Source: Symbiodinium natans
Lineage: Eukaryota > Sar > Dinophyceae > Suessiales > Symbiodiniaceae
DNA length: 60,000 nt
Assembly: GCA_905221605.1 (NCBI GenBank)
Contig: CAJNDS010002101.1
Span: forward strand, 1 to 60,000
Reading direction: 5' to 3'
Every line of letters starts with the position of its first letter. Position 1 is the first letter of the stretch. The notes below the pieces were generated by a model. It did not search any database, was not told where the DNA came from, and saw only the letters and a program-made list of their open reading frames with translations. A program made the position numbers and the translations under genes. Shown piece after piece: positions 52,708 through 60,000 of this stretch.

Positions 52708-52813
52708 TGGTTCTTCATTAGTAGGGAATGAGGGACTGATGCAATTACCCTATATAATCCTTTCAAGGGTATATATCGGGTACCTCGTTCCCCCGTTTTC
52801 TACTAAGAACCAG
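52708..52813. mobile_element. Short TIR element, CTGGTTCTTAGTAGGGAATGA family
   Basis: CTGGTTCTTCATTAGTAGGGAATGAGG-like left end faces TTTTCTACTAAGAACCAG. Second copy of the family at 33339-33435. Confidence 0.75.
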
Positions 52814-52931
52814 GCGGAGAAACTCCCGCCACCCCAAACCCCAAACCCTAAACCCGGAACCCAATACCCAAACCCCAAACAACCCTAAACCCAAAACCCA
52901 AAACCCTAAACCCCAAACCCTAAGCAGTAAC

Positions 52932-53009
52932 TCCCGCCTGCAGATGCGTGCACTCTCTGGCCAGGGCCTTCGCCGAGGACTCCTCGGCCAGCAGCGCCGA
53001 CTCCAGGGC
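52932..53009 (-). CDS. Coiled-coil exon (26 codons)
   Basis: ALESALLAEESSAKALAREC then THLQAG; acceptor TTCTGCTGGCTGAG|G, donor GGA|GTTACT. Confidence 0.65.
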
Positions 53010-53928
53010 CTCAGCCAGCAGAAATTTAAGGGAGCTAGGGTTTAGGGTTTAGGGTTTAGGGTGTAGGGTTTAGGGTGTAGGGTGTAGGGTTTAGGGTTTA
53101 GGGCTGCTCCCTGTGCCTTTTTGTGACAGGCAAGGGGTTTCTGGGTGGGGGAAATGACATCCCAGCAAGGAACAAGCAAGCAAGCTTCATGGCATCAATG
53201 ATGCCACAGCTTGTTGTGAATGAGCGTCTTGGGTAGCTTCCTAAATTATGGGCTCTTTTTGGGTACCCATGATCAGGCAGCACCCATTAAAAAGTAATTT
53301 AGAGAACTATACCCATTGTTGCTCAGGTTGGCCCTAAACCCTAAACCCTAAATGCATAGGGTCAGTGATTCGAGGTTCGGGTTTGCTCTGAGCCTTTTTG
53401 CCCAAACCCTAGACTTCCCTAAGCCTCACACCCTAAATCAGCCCAAGCCGTATCTTTATGAGGCAACCTGCGGCAACCTGCACTTAAAAGAGGTTGGGGG
53501 CTCATGTTCATAAAAGAGAAACATGGACAGCTAACATGGAAACCCCCTCGTAACCTGATAGCCACCTAAAGCCCCCCATGATTCCCAAGAAGGAAACCCC
53601 TGTATCCCTCTTTTGCCCTAAGCCACCATGCCACCGCGAAGCAGGTCTTCAAACCATCCATCGCATAGACCCCAGAAGCCCAAACCATAGTCACAGGTCT
53701 AAAGCAACCTGAAAACCAGCAGAACATCTCAAAGACTTGAAGCAGGGATTTGTTATTAATGGTCAGTATCCCCACACCCGCCCCCACCCAACAAAGAACA
53801 AAAAACAAAAAGCTCACCTATGTTTGTAAGGAACCTGGAGCGCTGGCGGAGGGTTTTTTTTTTTGCAAAGGTGTGGCTCGGCCCTGTCCTCTTGCAAAGG
53901 TGTGGCTCAGTAACCCCCTTCCCCTCCA

Positions 53929-54079
53929 CGTTCCCACCCCCCCCCCCCACCCCCCCCCCCCCCCCCCCCACCCACCCCCCCCCACCCCCCCCACCCCCCC
54001 CACACCCCCCCACCCACCCACCCCCCCCAACCCCCACCCCCCCCCCACCCCCCCACCCCCACCCCCCCCCCCCCCCCCC

Positions 54080-54110
<31 letters not shown>

Positions 54111-54169
54111 ACCCCCCCCCACCCCACCCCCCACCCCCCCCCACCCCCCCCCCCCACCCCCCCCCACCC

Positions 54170-54205
<36 letters not shown>

Positions 54206-54233
54206 ACCCCCCTCCCCACTCCCCCCCACCCCC
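53929..54233. repeat. Poly-C tract with CCCCA interruptions
   Basis: Three hundred bases of C runs broken by single A. Pro-only or Gly-only frames on it are artefacts; i-motif or G-quadruplex potential is high. Confidence 0.95.
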
Positions 54234-54269
54234 CACTCTCACCACCCCGACTCCCTCCCCCTTATTTGC

Positions 54270-54985
54270 AAACTCAATGCTTGCCTCTAGGTTTCAAAAA
54301 AACTCATATGCTTTGAAACAAGCTTGCACGGCTTTCAGAAGCGGGGGGTTGGGGGGGGCGCAGCCCCCCCCCATTTGAAAACTCAATGCTTGCATCATGG
54401 GTTTCAAAAAGACTCTTATGCTTTGATGCAAGCTTGCACGGCTTAAAAAAGCGGGGGGGTTGGGGGGGGCGCAGCCCCCCCCATTTGCAAACTCAATGCT
54501 TGCATCATGGGTTCCAACACCGGGGGGGCCATTTGCAAACTTAATGCTTGCATCATGGGTTTCAACAAGACTCATATGCTTTGACGCAAGCTTGCACGGC
54601 TTAAAAAAGCGGGGGGGTTGGGGGGGGCGCAGCCCCCCCCATTTGCAAACTCAATGCTTGCATCATGGGTTTCAACAAGACTCATATGCTTTGACGCAAG
54701 CTTGCACGGCTCAAAAAAAGCGGGGGGGTTGGGGGGGGCGCAGCCCCCCCCATTTGCAAACTCAATGCTTGCATCATGGGTTTCAACAAGAATCATATGC
54801 TTTGACGCAAGCTTGCACGGCTCAAAAAAAGCGGGGGGGTTGGGGGGGGCGCAGCCCCCCCCCATTTGCAAACTCAATGCTTGCATCATGGGTTTCAACA
54901 AGACTCATATGCTTTGACGCAAGCTTGCACGGCTTAAAAAAGCGGGGGGGGGTTGGGGGGGCGCAGCCATTTGCAAACTCAATGC
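54270..54985. repeat. 111-bp minisatellite, six copies
   Basis: Each unit holds a G run, TTGGGGGGGGCGCAGCCCCC, ATTTGCAAACTCAATGCTTG, CATCATGGGTTTCAACAAGA and CTTTGACGCAAGCTTGCACG. The GCGCAGCC cores lie at 111-112 bp steps, with one extra 47-bp partial unit near 54520. Confidence 0.95.
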
Positions 54986-55094
54986 TTGCGCATACTACAT
55001 ATATACACTCCACGTATTTCTACCAGCTACAGCTACATCGCGGTAAAAAGAATCTTTGCGACTGGGGAGAACAGGGAAATCAAAACGAAGTCGG

Positions 55095-55318
55095 CACCCA
55101 AGCCAGGCCAAGCCGAGCCAAGCCACGCCGAGCCAAGCCAAGCCAAGCCAGCCAGGCCAAGCCAAGCCGAGCCGAGCCCACCCGAGCCAAGCCAAGCCAA
55201 GGAGCCAAGCCAACGAAAGCCAAGCCGAGCCAAGCCAAGCCAGAGGACAAGCCGAGCCAAGCCAAGCCAAGCCAGGTCAGAGGACACGCCCAGCCAAGCC
55301 AAGCCAAGCCAAGCCACA
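55095..55318. repeat. AAGCC pentanucleotide array
   Basis: AGCCAAGCC units with AGCCGAGCC variants and a few inserts such as AGGTCAGAGGACA. Confidence 0.95.
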
Positions 55319-55499
55319 CCTTTGCAAGGGGACAGGGCCGAGCCACACCTTTGCAAAAAAAAAAACCCGGACCCCTGGAGCGCTAGACACCCTAAACCCC
55401 ACCTTCAAGCCCTGAACTCCACCTCAAACCCTGAACCCTACCTCAAACCCTAAACCCCAGACCCTAGACCCTAAAACCTTTCACCCTGAACCCCCACAC

Positions 55500-55575
55500 C
55501 CCGCTTCAAGCATTTCGGGTTGAGCGCGGTCGCCTGCTCCTCCCGCGCCGACCGGGCAGCCTCCGCCTCGCTCTC
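55500..55575 (-). CDS. Coiled-coil exon
   Basis: ESEAEAARSAREEQATALNP then KCLKR; acceptor CTTTCTACGAAG|G, donor CGGG|GTGTGG. Confidence 0.6.
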
Positions 55576-56130
55576 CTTCGTAGAAAGGATGTGGGAAGGT
55601 ATTGATGAGGGCCAATATGGGTTTCTGCAGCACCATCTCCAAAGAGCGAACATCGGGCGCCAACGTGAAACACGAGTCTGCACCGCAAGCTCAGGACACC
55701 AAAACCCCAGCACCCCAAAAAGCCCAGAACACCACAACCCAAACCACAAAGCCCCAAAACACAAACCCCAACCCCAAACAAGACCACGAACCCGAACCCC
55801 CGAGGCCGAAACCACAAACCCGAACCCCCGAGGCCGAAACCGCAAAACCCTCCCAAGCCAATATGGGTTTAGGGTTTAAGGTTTCGGGTTTAGGGTTTAG
55901 GGGGGTTTTGGGCGTGGGGAGTCCTCAGAAGATTTCTGAACACAATCCTCAAATCGCTTGCCCCTGTTTTCAGGGTGGTCGGCCGAATCCTCCATCCCGT
56001 CCACCCTATACTTGCGGAAGTCTCTGAAAAGCCCTAGACCCTAAACCCTTTCTTTGAATTCAAAACCCTAAGCCCTTTCCTTTTGAACCCCCAAACCCTA
56101 CACCTCAAACCCTCAACCGCTGAAGTTTAC
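55576..56130. other. Gap: intron-like, CCAAAACCC variants
   Basis: Degenerate AACCCC/AACCCG repeats (55695-55860) and a short TTTAGGG tract (55865-55900). No gene is seen. Confidence 0.45.
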
Positions 56131-56165
56131 CGGTTCCCAAGGCATCCGCAGCTGGAGCAGGTTTT
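56131..56165 (-). CDS. Possible coiled-coil micro-exon
   Basis: ENLLQLRMPWEP between GACCACAAG| and |GTAAAC. Confidence 0.4.
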
Positions 56166-56509
56166 CTTGTGGTCTTTAACGGTTTAGGGTTTAGGGCTTA
56201 GGCGTCGGTACTTTAGGTCAGGAGGTTCAAGGTTCAGGATTTTTGAGGATTTCGGGGGCGTAGTTTCGGAAGGAAAGTACCGCAAAGCACGTTTAGGGGT
56301 TTTTTGTCTCTCCAATGGCACCAGCGTGCTGACCATCTCCCCTTGCCCCTAAACCCTTTTGAACCTGGAAGCTCCTCTGGACCCCTAAACCCTAAACCCT
56401 AAACCCTAAACCCTAAACCCGAAATCCTAAACCCTAAACCCTAAGCCCTAAGCCCTAAACCATAACCCTAAAAACCCTAAACCCCCTAAACCCTAAACCC
56501 TAAGTCAAC

Positions 56510-56584
56510 CTTCGAGCGCCAGGGACGCCCTGCCTTCAGCCGCAGCTCCAGGGATTTGCAGCGCTGCCATGTCTGGTCGGCCAC
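56510..56584 (-). CDS. Coiled-coil exon (25 codons)
   Basis: VADQTWQRCKSLELRLKAGR then PWRSK; acceptor ATCGTGCGCAG|G, donor AAG|GTTGAC. Confidence 0.65.
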
Positions 56585-56610
56585 CTGCGCACGATCGATT
56601 GGCAGTGCGC

Positions 56611-56669
56611 TAGGGTTTAGGGTTTAGGGTTTAGGGTTTAGGGTTTAGGGTTTAGGGTTTAGGGTTTAT
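56611..56669. repeat. Telomere-like (TTTAGGG)n tract
   Basis: Eight perfect units. Confidence 0.95.
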
Positions 56670-56852
56670 AGGGGCTTCCTTCTAGCCCGGTGCTTGCGCG
56701 ATGACCCTTCTCAAGTTTGGGGCTCCTTTTTTCGCGTGTCGGTTGAAATGCTACTCAGACCTTAGCCGAAAGCTCAAACATACACCCTGCAAAGCAGGTA
56801 GTCAAAGCCAAGACAACATCCCCCGGAAGAGAGGCGACATGATAGATATTCA

Positions 56853-56956
56853 CTTGGTAGCCCAGCAACCATATTATGATCCACCCGTTTGTGGGTTGGA
56901 TACTTTATAAGGGAACCTCGAGCCAAAACAAGGGAAAAGGGCACCACTGGGCTACC
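56853..56956. mobile_element. Short TIR element, CTTGGTAGCCCA family
   Basis: CTTGGTAGCCCAGCAACCAT ... GCACCACTGGGCTACC. The last AAG is replaced by CTAAACCC, as if a telomere-like repeat had overwritten the end. Confidence 0.7.
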
Positions 56957-57017
56957 CTAAACCCTAAACCCTACACCCTAAACCCTAAACCCACCAAGTT
57001 TGGGCGCCTATCCTCGC

Positions 57018-57082
57018 CGCGCCTCGGACGTCTTGGCATTCCGCAGCTTGACCACTTCGATGGCTTTTCGATGCGAGTCTAT
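57018..57082 (-). CDS. Possible coiled-coil exon (approximate ends)
   Basis: IDSHRKAIEVVKLRNAKTSE, possible GC donor GAG|GCGCGG. An alternative end is the GTGGGTTTAGGG junction at about 56990, in another frame. Confidence 0.4.
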
Positions 57083-57089
57083 CCTTGCC

Positions 57090-57945
57090 TGGCCACCAGA
57101 GTCGTGTAAGTATAGGGGTTTTAGTACGGCTATAGACATTGCATAGGATTTGGGGTCCTAAAGTTGACAGAAATATCTTGCTGATTGAATATTTTGGAAT
57201 TTAGGTTCATACTGTTGGGGGAAGCGGGGGGGGGGGGGTTGGCGGCAGGGTTTGGAGGGCTTCCATCATCTGGGACCCTTTCTTTTTTGTAGAGGGGGTT
57301 AGGGTGTAGGGTCAGGGGACCTAACCCTAAACCCTAAACCCTAAACCCTAAACCCTTAACCCTAAACCCTAAGCCAACTCCTCCTGAAGGTTGACGTCTA
57401 ATCGACAGCTCTTGCCGCTGATTCGCTCAGGTGATGTTGTCAGCTGCTGTCATAATCCGAGGTCTTCCTTTGGCACCCTAGACCCTGAACCCCAAACCCT
57501 ATTAGGGCTTAGTAAACCCTACAACAACCCTTCCGCCCTCCTCTGTCCTCCGAGAGTTGAGTTGAGGTGATGAAGAAAAGTCCCCCCCCCCCCCCCCCCC
57601 TGCCCCGTGCTGTCGCCGGCATCTACGCGGGGGTTGATGCTATCAACAGCTCTCCACGAATTGGGGCCTCTGTGTGTAGGGTTAGGGTTTAGGGTTTAGG
57701 GTTTAGGGTTGAGGGTTGAGGGTTGCGAGTTTAGGGTTTAGGGTTTAGTGTGTGTGTGGCAGGTGGTCCATCAGGATGTGTCAGAACAACTTGTCCTGAT
57801 GGAAAGGGCCCTAGCTGGGTGTTCCACCCGAGTGAGCCAAATGAGGGCATGGAGAGTGCCTAGCACCGAGCTCCAACTCCCAAAGAAGGCCCTAAACCCT
57901 AAACCCTAAACCCTAAACCCCAAGGCAGGTACCATATTTACATAC
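57090..57945. other. Gap: no exon firmly supported
   Basis: G run (57226-57240), CCCTAAA tract (57325-57375), C run (57584-57601), TTTAGGG/TTGAGGG tract (57680-57745). A short stretch VNLQEEL at about 57377-57400 may be a micro-exon. Confidence 0.4.
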
Positions 57946-58047
57946 TTGGAGCCTCAGGTTGGGGATGCTGCACATACACGCGGCAGTGCTCGCCTCCAGC
58001 GACCTCGCCGTGCTTTGCATCTCGTTGTCCTCGCTGGCCAGAGACGA
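57946..58047 (-). CDS. Coiled-coil exon (34 codons), strong splice sites
   Basis: SSLASEDNEMQSTARSLEAS then TAACMCSIPNLRLQ. Acceptor TTTTTTTCGCACAG|T with a long pyrimidine tract, donor CAA|GTATGT. Confidence 0.65.
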
Positions 58048-58221
58048 CTGTGCGAAAAAAAGAGGGTTTAGGGTTTCGGGTTTAGGGTTCATGCTGTCGT
58101 GCAGAAGTCCGTGCCTCATATCGTCCGAATGCAAGCAGACTCTCAACCCCCAAGACCCGAAGTCTACCCCTTCAACTTCTCAAATCCCCAAACTTGTATA
58201 TACAGTTATACTATCGTGCAA

Positions 58222-58312
58222 CACCTCGGTACCAAAAGCAGAACAAGCGCTGCTGATGCCTCGGTCTCAAGAGTTGCCAGCTCCTTCGAGGCCTTCTCCA
58301 GGTACTCCTCGT
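58222..58312 (-). CDS. Coiled-coil exon (approximate ends)
   Basis: EYLEKASKELATLETEASAA after GCCACGAG|G. Confidence 0.5.
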
Positions 58313-58364
58313 GGCAGGTGTCGGAGTTAGAGACGGCCCAAAACCCCAGTTTGGAAGGAGTGTC

Positions 58365-58430
58365 CCCCTAAGCCCTAAGCCCTGAGCCCTAAGCCCTAAG
58401 CCTTAAGCCCTAAGCCCTAAGCCCTAAGCA
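58365..58430. repeat. Telomere-like variant (AGCCCTA)n
   Basis: AAGCCCT units (CTTAGGG in reverse) form a pure variant block. A second such block is at 58971-59025. Confidence 0.9.
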
Positions 58431-58468
58431 CTCCATTTTTTCTTTTCAGGGGCTCTCTGAACCCTAAC

Positions 58469-58544
58469 CCAGTATCTCCTCAAGGTTGGCCTCTTTCTTC
58501 TTGCGCCAGACGGCTGCTTCTGCCTTCTCCTCCGACTCCAAGAC
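58469..58544 (-). CDS. Coiled-coil exon
   Basis: VLESEEKAEAAVWRKKKEAN then LEEILG. Acceptor CGTTCTTGCAG|G, donor TGG|GTTAGG. Confidence 0.65.
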
Positions 58545-58642
58545 CTGCAAGAACGATGTTAAGAAGGGTAACACTGGGCTGGCAAGTAAACCTTATGAAC
58601 CCTAAACCCAAAACCCAAAACTCCGCGCTCCAGTCCCACAAC

Positions 58643-58681
58643 CTCGGTGCCCAGGCCTCGTGCTCGTAGGCCAGCTTTTGC
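58643..58681 (-). CDS. Coiled-coil exon
   Basis: QKLAYEHEAWAPR; acceptor CCAGTCTAG|G, donor GAG|GTTGTG. Confidence 0.5.
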
Positions 58682-58721
58682 CTAGACTGGCCCGTAACCC
58701 CCCCCCCAAAAAAAAAAAATG

Positions 58722-58772
58722 TATATATATATATATAAACACTTATGTGTACACATATATATATATATATAT
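58722..58772. repeat. (TA)n microsatellite
   Basis: Two TATATA runs around AACACTTATGTGTACAC. Confidence 0.9.
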
Positions 58773-58839
58773 TATTCCTAAAAATATGAGCCTCTTAAAC
58801 CCAATAAGAGAAAAAAACAAAAATATCCCCAGGCCCTAC

Positions 58840-58901
58840 CCAGTCGCAGAGCCAGATCCTCTGTCCTCCGCGCCATCTCGTGCACCAAGGCCTCCATCTT
58901 C
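58840..58901 (-). CDS. Coiled-coil exon
   Basis: KMEALVHEMARRTEDLALRL; acceptor CCCTAAGCTCAG|G directly beside a telomere-like tract, donor TGG|GTAGGG. Confidence 0.65.
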
Positions 58902-58970
58902 CTGAGCTTAGGGTTTAGGGTTTAGGGTTTAGAGCTGTGAGGGAGACATGCGCAACTTCAGACTAAACCC

Positions 58971-59070
58971 CAAGCCCTAAGCCCTAAGCCCTAAGCCCTA
59001 AGCCCTAAGCCCTAAGCCCGAAGCCCTAAACCCTAAACCCTAAACCCTAAACCCTAAACTAAACCCTGAA
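58971..59070. repeat. Telomere-like tract: AAGCCCT block then AAACCCT block
   Basis: Seven AGCCCTA units followed by six AACCCTA units, with a sharp switch between variants. Confidence 0.9.
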
Positions 59071-59286
59071 CCCTAAATCGGGTTCCAAAGTCTTTGGAGC
59101 TTGAGGTCCATCACTTAGGACCGGTCTTTACCGGCACCTTTTAAAGCCTTCGGAATCAAGTCTTCTCTGACGTCTCGACTTGGCAACTATACCCCCCCCT
59201 TAGAACCTTAATAAACATGATATTATTAATATCCTCTTGGGTTTTACATAAACAAGAGTATAAAATAATTTCATATTGCAAGGTGC

Positions 59287-59330
59287 CTTTCTTTCTCCTC
59301 GCGCAAGTTCTTGGCAGCGAACAGCTCTGC
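59287..59330 (-). CDS. Possible coiled-coil exon
   Basis: AELFAAKNLREEKE after TGCGGGCGCAG|G, GC donor AAG|GCACC. Confidence 0.45.
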
Positions 59331-60000
59331 CTGCGCCCGCACATACCTGATTGCTTTGCAGGCTTCGGCACACATTGGGCTGCAAGCAGCCTACCGAGCC
59401 TAACTTCTGACTGCACGCACAGACACTCTTAATCACACTTATGTAGCTGACGCTTGTCAAGAGATCTGCAAACGCACCTTTTTGCAAAATGGCTGTGCGA
59501 GACCGAGGGACATGCGACTGGGACAAGGGGAGGGAGAAAGAGAGCGAGAGCGAGAGAGCGAGCGAGAGAGAGCGAGAGGAGGGAGGGAGGGCGGGCGGGA
59601 CGAAGGGATGGAGGCAGGGAAAGGGTTCTGCACGGCCAAAGCTTCCGAAGCACTCCCAATGCCGACTCCCCCTGAGCCCCGCAAGTCAACGCACGAGTGG
59701 CAAATTCGAACAACATATACAGGGTTTAGGGTTTAGGGTTTTATAGCTTTAGACCGGGTTTAGGGTTTTAGGGTTTAGGAACCATACCATCAACTCTGAA
59801 GCCTTAACCCGAGGGCCACTGCAACCTGCAACCGGAACTGTCCCAAAGCCCCATGCAATCAGCAACCCGGCTGCTGCTGCTCACGCTCCTGCCATGGGCG
59901 TTCCCGTGGGTGTGTCCGTGTGTGTGCGTGCGTGGGTGTTTAGTCTTGTTTTCGCTATTTAGCTCGATCATTCCCTGCGCAGCCCTGGCTGCTTCAGCTT
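59331..60000. other. Right edge: (GA)n and short TTTAGGG tracts
   Basis: (GA)/(GAGC) microsatellite at 59530-59600, TTTAGGG pieces at 59722-59780. A possible micro-exon EREQQQ lies near 59868-59895 on the minus strand. The coiled-coil gene may continue beyond the window. Confidence 0.4.

Larger units (their letters stand above)
53845..55374. mobile_element. Satellite-filled TIR element 2
   Basis: An exact 10-bp direct repeat, CTGGAGCGCT, flanks it (53835-53844 and 55375-55384). Inner ends are inverted repeats of about 60 bp: GGG, a run of 10-11 T, GCAAAGGTGTGGCTCGGCCC, TGTCC, then CTTGCAAAGGTGTGGCT. Inside are a C-rich homopolymer-like tract (53929-54233), a 111-bp minisatellite (54270-54985) and an AAGCC array (55095-55318). 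No gene. Same architecture as element 1. Confidence 0.75.
28025..59330 (-). other. Split coiled-coil gene (or genes), more than 30 small exons
   Basis: On the minus strand at least 32 short open segments, 35-102 bp, each have an AG acceptor (mostly AG|G), a GT, GC or occasionally GA donor, and a Glu/Gln/Arg/Leu/Ala-rich sequence with heptad spacing. Many have whole-codon lengths (42, 45, 48, 54, 57, 66, 69, 75, 78, 90, 102). All face the same way. The intervening DNA is telomere-like tracts, microsatellites and TIR elements. This suggests a very large coiled-coil gene with tiny exons, or several genes of one family. Two compact genes (46166-47119, 51242-51797) lie between exons. The start, the stop and the order of use cannot be proven from sequence alone. 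Confidence 0.55.

Noticed and set aside
53750-54316. Open frames of almost pure Pro or Gly
   Set aside because: They are translations of a poly-C tract inside the satellite-filled element.
54460-55453. 308-codon and overlapping frames with repeated GGAQPPPFAN units
   Set aside because: They read through the 111-bp minisatellite (111 is divisible by three) and the AAGCC array.
1-60000. CRISPR arrays, bacterial operons, rRNA genes
   Set aside because: Direct repeats found are satellites, LTRs or telomere-like units; no spacer structure, Shine-Dalgarno-spaced gene clusters or rRNA signatures were seen.

Overview
The window reads as nuclear DNA of a dinoflagellate, most likely Symbiodiniaceae. 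Three things point there. Plant-type telomere-like repeats, (TTTAGGG)n and (CCCTAAA)n, are scattered through the whole window as internal tracts. The short exons that can be joined use GT, GC or GA donors, and nearly all acceptors are AG followed by G, which is the known dinoflagellate splice pattern. The protein families (SHQW / WYDYFSxPQ ankyrin proteins) are ones I associate with Symbiodinium. No bacterial operon, rRNA or CRISPR array is visible. All supported genes are on the minus strand.

Layout. (A) 0.9-5.9 kb holds the 3' part of an ankyrin-repeat gene; six exons join in phase. Two of its introns are short terminal-inverted-repeat (TIR) elements, i.e. introners. Its 2.45-kb intron carries a satellite-filled element with a 10-11 bp target duplication. 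(B) 5.9-11.9 kb is repeat-rich DNA with no gene I can prove. (C) 11.95-20.59 kb is a complete LTR retrotransposon with identical 287-bp LTRs, a 5-bp target duplication, a copia-like half-tRNA primer site and a polypurine tract. It has no recognisable protease, integrase or reverse transcriptase, and encodes a very large protein with S1-like, SAM-like and six CCCH zinc-finger modules. (D) 22.4-24.1 kb holds exons of a second ankyrin gene. (E) From about 28 kb to 59.3 kb, more than 30 exons of mostly 35-102 bp, all minus strand, encode Glu/Gln/Arg/Leu-rich coiled coil and lie between telomere-like tracts, microsatellites and TIR elements. They look like one large split coiled-coil gene, or a few. 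Two compact genes lie between these exons: an intronless DUF6492-like glycosyltransferase (46.2-47.1 kb) and a two-exon small secreted, possibly GPI-anchored protein (51.2-51.8 kb). A second satellite-filled TIR element with a 10-bp target duplication is at 53.8-55.4 kb.

The most interesting signal is how mobile DNA makes splice sites here. In three genes or introns where the reading frame proves the intron, the intron is a TIR element ending in AG, preceded by a 4-bp target duplication beginning with G. The duplication supplies the donor (GT or GC) and the base after the acceptor (AG|G), and excision restores the frame exactly. Other TIR families in the window also have CT...AG ends. Telomere-like repeats also sit at exon edges: four exons or candidates end at the same junction, GTGGGTTTAGGG. 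All boundaries were read by eye. Exon calls are strongest where phase and motif agree (ankyrin genes) and weaker for the coiled-coil exons.
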